Shown: piece after piece, positions 26,116 through 36,497 of the stretch
How positions within the stretch are numbered: position 1 is the stretch's first letter
Layout of the letters: every line of letters begins with the position of its first letter
Assembly (NCBI GenBank): GCA_025449575.1
Contig: JANWJB010000153.1
Span: 1 to 39,418, forward strand
Origin: Acidobacteriaceae bacterium
GTDB taxonomy: Bacteria > Acidobacteriota > Terriglobia > Terriglobales > Acidobacteriaceae
Reading direction: 5' to 3'
Length of the DNA: 39,418 nt
Made by a program: the position numbers and the translations under genes
Notes under the pieces: model-generated
What the model was told of the DNA's origin: nothing
The model's database searches: none
The model's input: the letters and a program-made list of their open reading frames with translations, nothing else

Positions 26116-27231
26116 ATGCATTATATAAGTCCAGTTCTGTGGCAGTTTCTCGAAAAGTGGCTCGGCAATTCTCCGCTGTTTCCGCCGGAAGGCTCGGCAA
26201 TGTCGGTCCACGTCGACGTGTTCTTCCTTTTCCTGCTGCTGGTGGAGATCGTGGGCGTGACGATCGTCACGTTGATGGTGGTCACCTTCACCATCCTTTA
26301 CCGCAAGGAAAGGCACCCGGTAGCCACCCAGATCGAAGGCTCCACGCTGCTAGAAGCCACATGGACGCTGATTCCGCTGGCGGTCTTCCTCGTCTGCTTC
26401 GCTTGGGGAGCGCTCCTCTACTTCCGCATCTACGATCCGCCCACCAATGCCATGAACATTTACATCGTGGGCAAGCAATGGATGTGGAAAGCGGAGCATC
26501 CGGGCGGGCAGCATGAAATCGACGCACTGCACATTCCGATCGACCGTCCCGTGCAGTTGACCATGATCTCCCAGGACGTCTTCCACAGCTTCTCGATCCC
26601 GGCCTTCCGCATCAAGCGGGAAGTGATTCCAGGCCGCTACTCGACGGTGTGGTTTGAGGCGACCAAGCCGGGCGTCTATCATCTGTTTTGCACCCAGTAT
26701 TGCGGCACCGACCACTCGGCTATGGTCGGCTGGGTTTATGCCATGAAGCCGGAGGACTACCGGGCGTGGACGCAGGGCAGCACCAGCGGGAGTTCGCTGG
26801 CGCAGAATGGCGAGCGGTTGTTCGCCAGCTTGGGCTGCCACTCCTGCCACACCGGACAGGAATCGGCCCGCGGACCGGACTTGGCGGGACTCTATGGCTC
26901 CAAGGTCAGACTTGCGGACGGAACCTATGTCACCGCCAACGATGCCTACCTGCGCCGGTCTATTCTTACTCCGGGCGCGCAGGTGGTAGCCGGGCACTCG
27001 GCTATCATGCCAACCTACCAAGGCCAGGTCAGCGAAGAGGGCGTGATCGATCTGGTGCAATTTATCAAGAGCCTCAATTCGAATTATCGTATTAAGCAGG
27101 GCGCGACCGCGCCTGAGCTTGAGCCGGGACAAGCCGGAACGCCCGGCACTGTGCCGGCCGAGCCCGCGGCGCAAGCGCAGCCCGGGAATCGAGCGGGTTC
27201 GGCGCATACCACGCCAGGGACGGTGAAGTGA
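26116..27231 (+). CDS. coxB: Cytochrome c oxidase subunit II with fused cytochrome c (caa3 type)
   Basis: Subunit II accepts electrons and passes them via CuA to subunit I. The 371-aa protein has two N-terminal helices (residues ~33-60 and ~78-104) and a cupredoxin domain with the CuA ligands: His in DVFHSFSIP and [12 protein letters not shown] (two Cys, His, Met). A C-terminal cytochrome c domain follows from ~235, with CHSCH and an axial-Met candidate in AIMPTYQG. This fusion defines caa3 oxidases. The last ~40 residues are Pro/Ala/Gly-rich. Its TGA overlaps the coxA ATG. Confidence 0.95.
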   Translation: MHYISPVLWQFLEKWLGNSPLFPPEGSAMSVHVDVFFLFLLLVEIVGVTIVTLMVVTFTILYRKERHPVATQIEGSTLLEATWTLIPLAVFLVCFAWGALLYFRIYDPPTNAMNIYIVGKQWMWKAEHPGGQHEIDALHIPIDRPVQLTMISQDVFHSFSIPAFRIKREVIPGRYSTVWFEATKPGVYHLFCTQYCGTDHSAMVGWVYAMKPEDYRAWTQGSTSGSSLAQNGERLFASLGCHSCHTGQESARGPDLAGLYGSKVRLADGTYVTANDAYLRRSILTPGAQVVAGHSAIMPTYQGQVSEEGVIDLVQFIKSLNSNYRIKQGATAPELEPGQAGTPGTVPAEPAAQAQPGNRAGSAHTTPGTVK

Positions 27232-28898
27232 TGAGCAGCACGTCAATTATCAATCTCCCCAATCAGCAAACGGCGCGGATGCCCAAAAACCATTACCTGA
27301 ACAGCGGGTACGGATTGAAAAGCTGGGCCCTGACCCTGGACCACAAGCGCATTGCCATCCTGTATCTGCTGACTACCCTCTTCTTCTTCTGCATTGGCGG
27401 CCTCATGGCCGCCCTGATGCGCCTGGAGTTGCTCACCCCGGCCGGCGATCTCGTCGCCTCCGATACGTACAACAAGCTATTCTCCATTCACGGCATCATC
27501 ATGGTGTTCTTCTTCCTGGTGCCGATCGCGCCGGCGGTACTGGGGAATTTCCTTATCCCCATCATGATTGGGGCCAAGGACGTCGCCTTTCCAAAACTGA
27601 ATCTCCTCAGCTACTACATCTTTCTCATTGGCGGCTTCTTCGAGCTGTACTCGATCATCTGGGGCGGAGTCGATACCGGGTGGACATTTACCACCCCGCT
27701 CAGCACCCACTACGTGAATACCAACGTCATTAGCGCAGCGATGGGCATTTTCATCGCCGGATTTTCATCCATCCTTACAGGGCTGAACTTCGTAGTCACC
27801 ATCCACAGGTTGCGCGCCCCCGGCATGACGTGGTTTCGACTGCCGCTCTTTATCTGGTCGTACTATGCCACCGCCATCATCTTCATTCTCGCCACGCCTG
27901 TTATCGCCATCACCATGGTTCTCATCGCCATGGAGCGGGTCTTCGGCATCGGCGTGTTTGACCCGGCGCTGGGCGGCGATCCGATTCTCTTCCAGCATCT
28001 GTTCTGGTTCTACTCTCACCCCGCCGTTTACGTGATGATCTTGCCCGGGATGGGCGTGATGTCTGAGGTGGTCGGCTGCTTTTCCCGAAAGCGCGTCTTT
28101 GGCTATACCGCGGTCGCCTTCTCCTCCGTTGCCATTGCGGTCTTCAGCTTCTTCGTCTGGGCTCACCACATGTTCATCATGGGCATTTCGAACTATTCCG
28201 CCCTGGTGTTCTCCTTGTTCAGCATGCTGGTCGCCATTCCTTCCGCCATCAAAGTGTTCAACTGGTCGGCCACCATGTATAAGGGCTCGATCACCTTTGA
28301 GACGCCGATGCTCTATGCCTTCAGCTTTATCGGCCTGTTCACCATCGGCGGGCTGACGGGGGTGATGCTGGCATCGCTCGGCATGGACATCCACATGACG
28401 GAAACCTATTTCGTAGTGGCTCACTTCCACTACGTGATGGTGGGTGGCATGGTGAGCGCGGTGATGTGCGGATTGCACTTTTGGTGGCCCAAAATTACCG
28501 GCCGAATGTATCCGGAACAGTTGGGCAAACTGGCTGCTTCGACGCTGTTCATCGGCTTCAATTTGACATTCTTCCCGCAGTTCATTCTGGGCTACCTGGG
28601 CATGCCGCGGCGCTATCACGCCTACCCGGCGGAATTTCAGGTTTTGAATGTAATGTCCACCGCGGGCGCATCGATCCTGGCCATCGGCTATCTCCTGCCG
28701 GCGATGTATTTCCTCTGGTCGCTCAAATATGGGGCGATCGCGGGCAGCAATCCCTGGCAGGCTACGGGGCTTGAATGGCAAATCCAATCGCCTCCGCTCA
28801 AAGACAACTTTGAAGAGATTCCGGTTGTGGATTTCGAGGCATACGACTATGAATGGCTGGCAAACAAGACCCGACATGAGGTAACGAACGTTGGATAG
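27231..28898 (+). CDS. coxA: Cytochrome c oxidase subunit I (haem-copper oxidase, A2-like)
   Basis: This is the catalytic subunit that reduces oxygen to water and pumps protons, 555 aa with about twelve helices. Haem and copper ligands are visible: the low-spin haem His in FSIHGIIM, the CuB His in [13 protein letters not shown] with its cross-linked Tyr, CuB His-His in WAHHMF, and haem His residues in [10 protein letters not shown]. The YSHPAVY motif carries Tyr-Ser before HP and Ala where A1 oxidases have Glu, the known A2 signature seen in Rhodothermus and Thermus caa3. The start is ATG 27231 (TGATG overlap with coxB); the ORF track used the GTG one codon earlier. The TTG start of coxC lies in its 3' end. 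Confidence 0.95.
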   Translation: MSSTSIINLPNQQTARMPKNHYLNSGYGLKSWALTLDHKRIAILYLLTTLFFFCIGGLMAALMRLELLTPAGDLVASDTYNKLFSIHGIIMVFFFLVPIAPAVLGNFLIPIMIGAKDVAFPKLNLLSYYIFLIGGFFELYSIIWGGVDTGWTFTTPLSTHYVNTNVISAAMGIFIAGFSSILTGLNFVVTIHRLRAPGMTWFRLPLFIWSYYATAIIFILATPVIAITMVLIAMERVFGIGVFDPALGGDPILFQHLFWFYSHPAVYVMILPGMGVMSEVVGCFSRKRVFGYTAVAFSSVAIAVFSFFVWAHHMFIMGISNYSALVFSLFSMLVAIPSAIKVFNWSATMYKGSITFETPMLYAFSFIGLFTIGGLTGVMLASLGMDIHMTETYFVVAHFHYVMVGGMVSAVMCGLHFWWPKITGRMYPEQLGKLAASTLFIGFNLTFFPQFILGYLGMPRRYHAYPAEFQVLNVMSTAGASILAIGYLLPAMYFLWSLKYGAIAGSNPWQATGLEWQIQSPPLKDNFEEIPVVDFEAYDYEWLANKTRHEVTNVG

Positions 28899-29631
28899 CC
28901 AAGTTATCGCGAACGATCCCGAGGAAACGCAGTCCGCGCACGAGCATTCTCCGCATCTGGTCCACCATTACGCGACGATGGACCAACAGGTGGAGAGCGC
29001 GAGCTTCGGAATGTGGATCTTCCTGCTGACCGAAATCATGTTTTTCGGCGGCATGTTCATGGCCTACTTGCTCTACCGCAACTGGTACTATGACGCCTTT
29101 GTGGCCGGCAGCAACCTGCTGAGCATCCAGTTCGGCACCGCCATGACGACCATCCTGATTGTCTCCAGCTTCACCGTCGCCATGGGCGTCTTCTGTTCGG
29201 AGACCCGGAACCGCAAAGGATTGGTCGCCGCGCTATCGCTCACCCTGGTGCTGGGCATCTCGTTTCTGTGCATGAAGGGCACGGAGTGGCACGGCATCTA
29301 CGTTGAACATCACGTTCCCGGACCCAATTTCAGTATTGAGACCTTTGTCCATCCCACCGACGCCCGCGACGTTCCTATGTCGCCGGATGCCGCCCAGCAC
29401 ACCCAGATCTTTTTCTTCCTGTATTTCGCGCTGACCGGCATTCACGCCCTTCACATGGTCATTGGCTGCAGCGTTCTGATCTTCCTCCTCATCCGGGCGC
29501 GGCAAGGTGCTTATACCGATGGCAATCCAACAATGATTCACAACTTCGGGCTCTATTGGCACTTTGTCGATATTGTCTGGATCTTCCTTTTCCCATTGCT
29601 GTATCTGATTAGCCGTCACCCTTTGAAGTGA
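28891..29631 (+). CDS. coxC: Cytochrome c oxidase subunit III
   Basis: This 246-aa integral membrane subunit stabilises the oxidase core. Family segments include [65 protein letters not shown] and the C-terminal [19 protein letters not shown]. The start is probably the rare TTG at 28891, overlapping the coxA stop by 8 bp. It is supported by GAGG at 28878-28881 with 9-nt spacing. The next ATG (28978) would cut a conserved-looking His-rich N-terminus. Confidence 0.93.
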   Translation: MDSQVIANDPEETQSAHEHSPHLVHHYATMDQQVESASFGMWIFLLTEIMFFGGMFMAYLLYRNWYYDAFVAGSNLLSIQFGTAMTTILIVSSFTVAMGVFCSETRNRKGLVAALSLTLVLGISFLCMKGTEWHGIYVEHHVPGPNFSIETFVHPTDARDVPMSPDAAQHTQIFFFLYFALTGIHALHMVIGCSVLIFLLIRARQGAYTDGNPTMIHNFGLYWHFVDIVWIFLFPLLYLISRHPLK

Positions 29632-29644
29632 GCGGAAGGTAGCT

Positions 29645-29953
29645 ATGTCGACTCCTACATTGCACAAGCATCACATCATTCAACCCAGGCTCTATCTCAC
29701 GATTTTGATCGTGCTGCTGGTGCTTACCGCCACCACCACCGGCGTCGCCTTCCTCGACCTGGGGGTTCTCAATCCGATTGTCGCTCTCGCGATCGCGTGC
29801 ATCAAAGCGACGCTCGTCATTCTCTTCTTCATGCACCTGCGGTATAGCTCCAAACTGCTGAAGCTGACTTTATGCGCCGGACTGTTCACTTTTACGGTGC
29901 TCATTCTTTTGACGCTGACCGACTATATGAGCCGCGCCTGGGGCCTCTGGTAG
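29645..29953 (+). CDS. coxD: Cytochrome c oxidase subunit IV (CtaF/CoxD-like)
   Basis: This is a 102-aa protein with three predicted helices, of the small bacterial subunit IV (CyoD/CtaF-like) type. The central LNPIVALAIACIKATLVILFFMHLRYSS is the diagnostic segment. Start ATG 29645 follows ggaaggt and lies 13 bp after coxC. It is the last gene of the act-cox operon. Confidence 0.92.
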   Translation: MSTPTLHKHHIIQPRLYLTILIVLLVLTATTTGVAFLDLGVLNPIVALAIACIKATLVILFFMHLRYSSKLLKLTLCAGLFTFTVLILLTLTDYMSRAWGLW

Positions 29954-30005
29954 CCGACCGTTTCCCCGCACTGCAAGCGGCTTTCTCCGTCCCGCCTCCC
30001 CACTT

Positions 30006-30017
30006 AAACGGCCGTTT
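30006..30017. other. 12-bp perfect palindrome downstream of coxD
   Basis: AAACGGCCGTTT lies 53 bp after the coxD stop and before the epimerase gene. With no T-run it is not a typical terminator; it could be part of an operator or chance. Confidence 0.2.
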
Positions 30018-30094
30018 GCGCCGCGCTCCTGTGCTATTTTCAAGGTTGAGGGTGCGCATCCACCCGGCGCCGGCAGCCCGAGGTTCTCTGCAGC

Positions 30095-31072
30095 ATGTCA
30101 ACTTATCTCATTACCGGCGCCGCCGGCTTTGTTGGATCGGCGCTGGCGCGGACACTGGTGGAAAGCGGGGAGCGGGTTCGAGGGATCGATAACTTCGTCA
30201 CAGGCAACCGTGAAAACCTCGACGGACTGCTCGGCCGGATGGACTTTCGACAAGCTGATCTGCGCGACCCCGACGCTACAGCCCTGGCCTGCGAAGGCAT
30301 TGACTGCATCTTCCATCAGGCAGCGCTACCCTCGGTTCCACGCTCCGTCCTGGCTCCGGAGCCGAGCCATCGTTCGAACGTCGATGGAACCTTCAATCTG
30401 TTGGAAGCGGCGCGAGCCGCCGGGGTGCAGCGGATCATATATGCTGCATCTTCGTCGGCCTATGGCAATCAGCCCGGCCTCCCCCGCACGGAGAGTATGC
30501 GACCCCAACCAGTCTCTCCTTATGCGGTGCAGAAGCTCACAGGCGAGTACTACATGAGCAGCTATTGGCAGATTTATGGCCTGGAGACCATCTCGCTGCG
30601 TTACTTCAACATCTTTGGGCCCCATCAAGCCCCCAACTCGCCTTACAGTGGCGTTGTGGCGAAATTTATCCGGCAGATGCTGACCGGAGTGCGCCCCACT
30701 ATCTTCGGCGATGGCCGCCAAGCCCGCGACTTCACTTATATCGACAATGCGGTCTCCGCCAATCTCCTGGCCTGTCACGCACCGGCCGAACAGGTAGCGG
30801 GCAGGGTATTCAACATCGCATGCGGAGCCGCGCACAATCTGGAAGATGTCTATCGCGCGCTCGCTCATCTGACCGGCTTTGAGGGCCCACCGCTCTATGG
30901 ACCGCCACGCAATGGGGATGTAGTGAATTCACTGGCGGACATCACAGCCGCGAAAGCCGCTTTCGGCTATCAGCCCACTGTCGGCTTCGAAGATGGGCTG
31001 AAGCGTACGGTGCAATGGCATCGCGAAGAAGTGGCTCTCGCAGCCGCCGGCGACACGGCTTCCCGCAGATAG
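30095..31072 (+). CDS. NAD-dependent epimerase/dehydratase (WbpP/GalE-like SDR)
   Basis: This is an extended short-chain dehydrogenase/reductase of 325 aa. The Rossmann motif is TGAAGFVGSALA at residues ~7-18, the catalytic Ser lies in AASSSAYG, and the YxxxK is YAVQK. HQAALPSVPRSV and RYFNIFGPHQAPNSPYSGV resemble UDP-N-acetylglucosamine 4-epimerases (WbpP/TviC group) more than plain GalE. It likely makes a nucleotide sugar for envelope polysaccharide. No glycosyltransferase neighbours are present to narrow the substrate. The ATG 30095 follows a gaggttctctgcagc leader. Confidence 0.87.
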   Translation: MSTYLITGAAGFVGSALARTLVESGERVRGIDNFVTGNRENLDGLLGRMDFRQADLRDPDATALACEGIDCIFHQAALPSVPRSVLAPEPSHRSNVDGTFNLLEAARAAGVQRIIYAASSSAYGNQPGLPRTESMRPQPVSPYAVQKLTGEYYMSSYWQIYGLETISLRYFNIFGPHQAPNSPYSGVVAKFIRQMLTGVRPTIFGDGRQARDFTYIDNAVSANLLACHAPAEQVAGRVFNIACGAAHNLEDVYRALAHLTGFEGPPLYGPPRNGDVVNSLADITAAKAAFGYQPTVGFEDGLKRTVQWHREEVALAAAGDTASRR

Positions 31073-31246
31073 GCGAACCCCGGCTTCGTCCGATCGACGG
31101 CTTCCCTGTTGGTTGCCGCGCATTGAAACTCGCGGCTCGGCGATCGACATCACCGGCATCATCGGCATGGAGTCGCGGTTGGTGGTAGATTCTCGCAACG
31201 CTACGCGCGGCATCGTTCCAGATAAAATCGTCCGCTGAGGGGGAAG

Positions 31247-31945
31247 ATGGTCGATGGACGAGGCAATGTCCGGTATGACGCGGCTCGCGCCTGTCGCGAG
31301 CTGGCGGCTGCGGATGCAAAACTGGGAGTTCTGATGCGCCGCGTTGGGCCGTTTGCACTCAAGCTTAAGAGCTCCCGCTCTCCCTTTGAGGCACTGCTGG
31401 AAGCAATCCTCTACCAGCAGCTCAACGGAAAGGCCGCGGCCACCATCCTCGCCCGCTTGCTTGCCGCCTGCGGAGGCGCTCATCCTCAGCCTGAGCAATT
31501 GCTGGCTCTTCCCGATGAACTGCTGCGCGCCGCTGGTGTATCGCGGAACAAGACTCTCGCCTTGCGCGATCTCGCAGCAAAAACGATCGACGGAACGGTG
31601 CCCACGCTTCCCCGCATCCGCCGCATGACTGACGAGGAGATTCTCGACCGGCTTACGGAGGTTCGGGGCATTGGCACATGGACGGCGGAGATGTTTCTGA
31701 TCTTCCGGCTGGGCCGCCCGGATGTTTTTCCCCTGAGCGATTACGGCGTGCGCAAGGGCTTTCTTTTAACCTTTGGAAAGCCGCCTGCCGGCAAGCCGAT
31801 CACGATCGAGATGTTGCCGGCAGCGGAGGAGATGTTGCGCCGCAGCCGGCGCTGGCAGCCCTGGCGCTCTGCGGCCAGTTGGTACTTGTGGCGGGCCTGC
31901 GACCTGGCCCGCGCGGACTCACAGGTATCTTCCATTTCCGGCTAG
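31247..31945 (+). CDS. DNA-3-methyladenine glycosylase II family (AlkA-like, HhH-GPD)
   Basis: This 232-aa base-excision repair glycosylase removes alkylated purines. The HhH-GPD module is clear: EAILYQQLNGKAAATI near residue 50, then LTEVRGIGTWTAEMFLIFRLGRPDVFPLSDYGVRKGF at ~128-165. That stretch holds the helix-hairpin-helix and the catalytic Asp (LSDYGV). It lacks the N-terminal AlkA_N domain of E. coli AlkA (282 aa), so it is the short bacterial/yeast MAG type. ATG 31247 has gaggggg immediately upstream. It faces the hslVU cluster convergently. Confidence 0.9.
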   Translation: MVDGRGNVRYDAARACRELAAADAKLGVLMRRVGPFALKLKSSRSPFEALLEAILYQQLNGKAAATILARLLAACGGAHPQPEQLLALPDELLRAAGVSRNKTLALRDLAAKTIDGTVPTLPRIRRMTDEEILDRLTEVRGIGTWTAEMFLIFRLGRPDVFPLSDYGVRKGFLLTFGKPPAGKPITIEMLPAAEEMLRRSRRWQPWRSAASWYLWRACDLARADSQVSSISG

Positions 31946-31996
31946 ACAATTCCGGAGCCTCCTGCAACGCTTTTCCGCCACTGGAGCCAACCCAGC

Positions 31997-33523
31997 CTAT
32001 TTCGTTACATTGGCGTCGAAGGCCGCGGTCTCGATCGTATCGCCATGCTTCATCTGAACGAAGATGCGAAACTTTCCCGGAGTCGGAAACCCATAGGGAA
32101 ATCCCACTCGGTTAGGCAGCGCGCCGGAGGCTCCATCTGTCGGCATCGGCATAGCCATAGATGCCGCCTTCTGCCCCCCGAGGGTCGGGCGCTGCGCCAG
32201 GATCATGGCGGCCATGGAAGCGGTGCCGGATGGATGGATGTGGGCAAAGACCTTGCCGTCGGAACGGAGGAAAGCGGCGTGGCCGAGCATACCCATATAG
32301 AGCGCCATGTCGGCCGGCGGACGGCCCTGGGGATCAAGCAGGTAGAACTCGAACACATAAGGCTGCAGCGCCTTGAGCACCGGCGGCCGCGCCCACACCA
32401 TCACGTAACCGTCAGGGAGCCGAAAGATGGTCTGCCTATCATTGGCGTCGGCCAGCGGCGGAGCATGGCCCTCCGCATCGTCGCCGCTGAGCGCGCGTCC
32501 GGCGATGGAAGACAGCTTTACCGTCGTGACGAGGGTTTCGGGAAATCCGTCCGCGTGCACTACATCGGCATAGAGGTGGTATGTCCCCGCGGGCATCGAC
32601 GGCAACTCCAGCTGAAAGTGGCCCGGCGTGGAGGGCTTCGGATGCAGGTGGAAGACCACATCCATCTCGGGCTCCCGGATCATATACAGGTGCATCGGAT
32701 GGCCGTGGTCAAGAATGAAGTCGTCGGTCTTGCGGTGGCGCATCCAGCCGCGGCCCGTAGCGGCTGGCTGGCTCAGCGCGAGATCCAAAACGTTGTGAGG
32801 CAGCAGCACCGCCTCCATGTTCAATGGCTTGTAGATGGTCTTGGCGTAGCCGGCCGCAGCTGCGTTCCACCACTTGCCGCCCAGCCAAACCCCCAGCAAC
32901 AGCACGGCCAGCGTCGCACCCATCGCCCAGCGCGCGCGGCGCTGCCTGGCGGCAGGGGCGGTCATGCCGGGTGAGAGCTGAGCCTCGCGCACGCCCGCCC
33001 CTACAATCCCCACCATGCCGAACAACAGCAGCACACCTAAAAGCGCCAGCAGCGTTCCGAGTGCCGGCCGCATCTTGAGCGTGGCCGTTGGAGCGGCCGC
33101 CAGCGGAATCGCCAGCTCCCCTTTACCCTGAACACCGTCGACAAGAAAGCGGATCTGCCAGGAGCCGCCGGCCATGATCCACAAGTTACCGGTGTAGAAG
33201 TTTGAATCCTGCTCCGAACGCCGCATGCTCTGGGGAGCCGGCGGATGTTTCGAGGCTTCCCCGGTCAGCGGCATGGGAGCCATCCGGATCTGGCGAATAT
33301 CGCCCGCACTGGTGCGCACCTGCACGTGGGCAACGCCGGGGATCACTGTCGGCGGCTGCACGGTAATGAAGAGCTTGTAGGGTCCGGCGTTGCCCTCGTC
33401 ATACACACCGGGGCTATTCAGGTGTGCGAACGCCGGGAGAGCGCCGCAGACAATGCACAGCAACGCGGCAAGAAGACGAGTGGTTTTCTTATTCCCTCGA
33501 CAGTGTTTCCAGAGCTTGGGCAT
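31997..33523 (-). CDS. Uncharacterised membrane protein with YtkA/CopC-like periplasmic domains
   Basis: This 508-aa protein has a signal peptide ending in ALPAFA, so its mature N-terminus is AHLNSPG. A beta-rich domain follows (~30-150; YKLFITVQPPTVIPGVAHVQV, resembling YtkA/FixH-like), then two transmembrane helices (~160-183 and ~205-230). The C-terminal extracytoplasmic part is rich in His and Met (LDHGHPMHLYMI, VFHLHPKPSTPGHF, MALYMGMLGHAAFL, VFAHIHPSG, MAMPMP). The His/Met motifs suggest metal (copper) handling; the function is not known. It lies 17 bp after hslU on the same strand, so it is probably co-transcribed. ATG 33523 has GGAG 11 nt upstream; GTG 33535 is an alternative. Confidence 0.8.
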   Translation of the reverse strand: MPKLWKHCRGNKKTTRLLAALLCIVCGALPAFAHLNSPGVYDEGNAGPYKLFITVQPPTVIPGVAHVQVRTSAGDIRQIRMAPMPLTGEASKHPPAPQSMRRSEQDSNFYTGNLWIMAGGSWQIRFLVDGVQGKGELAIPLAAAPTATLKMRPALGTLLALLGVLLLFGMVGIVGAGVREAQLSPGMTAPAARQRRARWAMGATLAVLLLGVWLGGKWWNAAAAGYAKTIYKPLNMEAVLLPHNVLDLALSQPAATGRGWMRHRKTDDFILDHGHPMHLYMIREPEMDVVFHLHPKPSTPGHFQLELPSMPAGTYHLYADVVHADGFPETLVTTVKLSSIAGRALSGDDAEGHAPPLADANDRQTIFRLPDGYVMVWARPPVLKALQPYVFEFYLLDPQGRPPADMALYMGMLGHAAFLRSDGKVFAHIHPSGTASMAAMILAQRPTLGGQKAASMAMPMPTDGASGALPNRVGFPYGFPTPGKFRIFVQMKHGDTIETAAFDANVTK

Positions 33524-33540
33524 CGCGGAAGCCACTCCGG

Positions 33541-35079
<1,539 letters not shown>

Positions 35080-35115
35080 AGACCCGCTCCTTTTGGGTTC
35101 AGACCCGCGCGAAGA

Positions 35116-35745
35116 TTATGCGTGCAGCTCTTCAATCGTGATGTGGTCGTTGGTGTAGATGCAAATATCGGCGGCGATGTGCAGGGACTTTTCCGCGATG
35201 TCGCGGGCGGACAGCTCGGTATTTTGCACCAGCGCGCGGGCCGCAGCCAAGGCAAAGCTGCCGCCACTGCCAATGGCGGTAATCCCCTCATCCGGCTCGA
35301 TCACGTCGCCCGATCCGCTGAGCAGGAATGTCTGCTCCAGATCCGCAACCACCAGCAGCGCCTCCAGGTTACGCAACATCTTGTCGGTGCGCCAATCCTT
35401 CGACAACTCCACTGCAGCCCGCCCCAGGTTGCCGGCATACTGCTCCAGCTTGCCTTCGAAGCGGGTAAAGAGAGAGAAAGCGTCAGCCGTCGATCCGGCA
35501 AAACCAGCCAGAATCTTGTCTTGATAAAGCCGGCGAATCTTGCGAGCGGTATGTTTGATGGCACTCTCGCCGAGCGTCACTTGACCGTCGGCGGCCATCA
35601 CAACGCTGCCATTGCGCCGCACGCAAAGAACGGTTGTTGAACGGATGCGGGGGCCTCTGCCCGCGGAGCGGGAGTTTCCACGAGAAAGCTTCGCTGAAGC
35701 GGTCCCCGGAGATGAACCGGGCAAAAGAGAAGGACGAATCGACAT
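35116..35745 (-). CDS. hslV: ATP-dependent protease proteolytic subunit HslV
   Basis: HslV is the threonine protease of the HslUV complex, related to proteasome beta subunits. The core [23 protein letters not shown] aligns with the mature E. coli N-terminus TTIVSVRRNG, making Thr37 the catalytic residue. [14 protein letters not shown] is the second signature. The annotated frame places 36 residues before the Thr, whereas E. coli has only Met. No ATG or GTG is visible closer to Thr37, so a prosegment removed by self-processing is implied. A TATACT lies 12 bp upstream of ATG 35745, so the mRNA could be almost leaderless; there is no Shine-Dalgarno and no good -35. Confidence 0.92.
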   Translation of the reverse strand: MSIRPSLLPGSSPGTASAKLSRGNSRSAGRGPRIRSTTVLCVRRNGSVVMAADGQVTLGESAIKHTARKIRRLYQDKILAGFAGSTADAFSLFTRFEGKLEQYAGNLGRAAVELSKDWRTDKMLRNLEALLVVADLEQTFLLSGSGDVIEPDEGITAIGSGGSFALAAARALVQNTELSARDIAEKSLHIAADICIYTNDHITIEELHA

Positions 35746-35828
35746 GCGTAGGCTTCAGTATACGCTTAGCGCCGCATGCGGCCGGAGCCGAGAACGAGCC
35801 GGGCGGAAGTCATTTTGCATCCGGGGCC

Positions 35829-35843
35829 CGCTCAAAATGAGCG
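35829..35843. other. Hairpin in hslV / DUF3592-like divergent region
   Basis: CGCTCA AAA TGAGCG forms a perfect 6-bp stem with a 3-nt loop, about 85 bp upstream of hslV in the 261-bp divergent gap (35746-36006). It may be an operator or chance. No CIRCE element or other heat-shock site is seen in this gap. Confidence 0.2.
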
Positions 35844-36006
35844 AGCGCGATCGGGGGGTCGGAGCGAAGCATTTTTCCGGTGACTGTCAATGCCTCCTGC
35901 GTCTCTCCCCCATGACATGCCGGTCTGAGTTATTCTGGATACCCTCGCAGCGAATGGTTTCACCGGGCGTGATCGTCAATGTCCGGCAAGCTGCGCCGGA
36001 GCATTC

Positions 36007-36495
36007 ATGAACAGCGATTCACTGCGCAGCTTGCACCTATTCGGTTCGCTCGCTGCGGCCGCACTTGCCTTGGCGGGAGTTGCCGCCTATGCTCTTCTTC
36101 GCCGCCAACCCAGCCCGGACGAGCAGGAGCGGGGGCGGCGGGAGATGCTAATCCGGCAAGGCCGCATCATCGACGGAACCGTGATCGACATCTCGGACCT
36201 CAGTCCGCAGGAGAGCGGCCGCACCCTCGGAATGCAGCTCATTCTTTATAAGTACGATATTGCGGGTGTGGTTTATGAATGCTCCCAAGATGTCACGATG
36301 CTGCGCCACCTGGTCAATATCTACAATTGCCGCCTCGGCTTTCCCGCGTCTGTACGCTATGACCCTCATAATCCCGGTAATTCGCTAATTGTTGCGGAGA
36401 CCTGGAGCGGGCTGCGGGACACCGCAGAATCCATCCCTGCCCGCCAAGGGGGGCAGCCGCCGAGCCGGCAACCAGCAACTCCCGGTAAACTGTAG
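36007..36495 (+). CDS. Small membrane-anchored protein, DUF3592-like
   Basis: This 162-aa protein has one N-terminal helix (residues ~9-29) and a small beta-rich domain after it. The pattern YKYDIAGVVYECSQDVT ... LGFPASVRYDPHNPGNSLIVAETWSG resembles DUF3592-type domains, where a 'VRYdP.NP' motif ends a small fold. The function of that family is unknown. The stop is 2 bp before the CDF transporter start, so the two are almost certainly co-translated. ATG 36007 follows gccggagc. Confidence 0.75.
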   Translation: MNSDSLRSLHLFGSLAAAALALAGVAAYALLRRQPSPDEQERGRREMLIRQGRIIDGTVIDISDLSPQESGRTLGMQLILYKYDIAGVVYECSQDVTMLRHLVNIYNCRLGFPASVRYDPHNPGNSLIVAETWSGLRDTAESIPARQGGQPPSRQPATPGKL

Positions 36496-36497
36496 CT

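Noticed and set aside
27765-28877. Antisense ORF of 370 aa opposite coxA
   Set aside because: Extremely His/Glu/Asp-rich shadow of hydrophobic coxA codons; no start signal.
35740-35790. Heat-shock promoter or CIRCE element for hslVU
   Set aside because: A TATACT is present, but there is no matching -35 and no CIRCE inverted repeat; too weak to list as a promoter.
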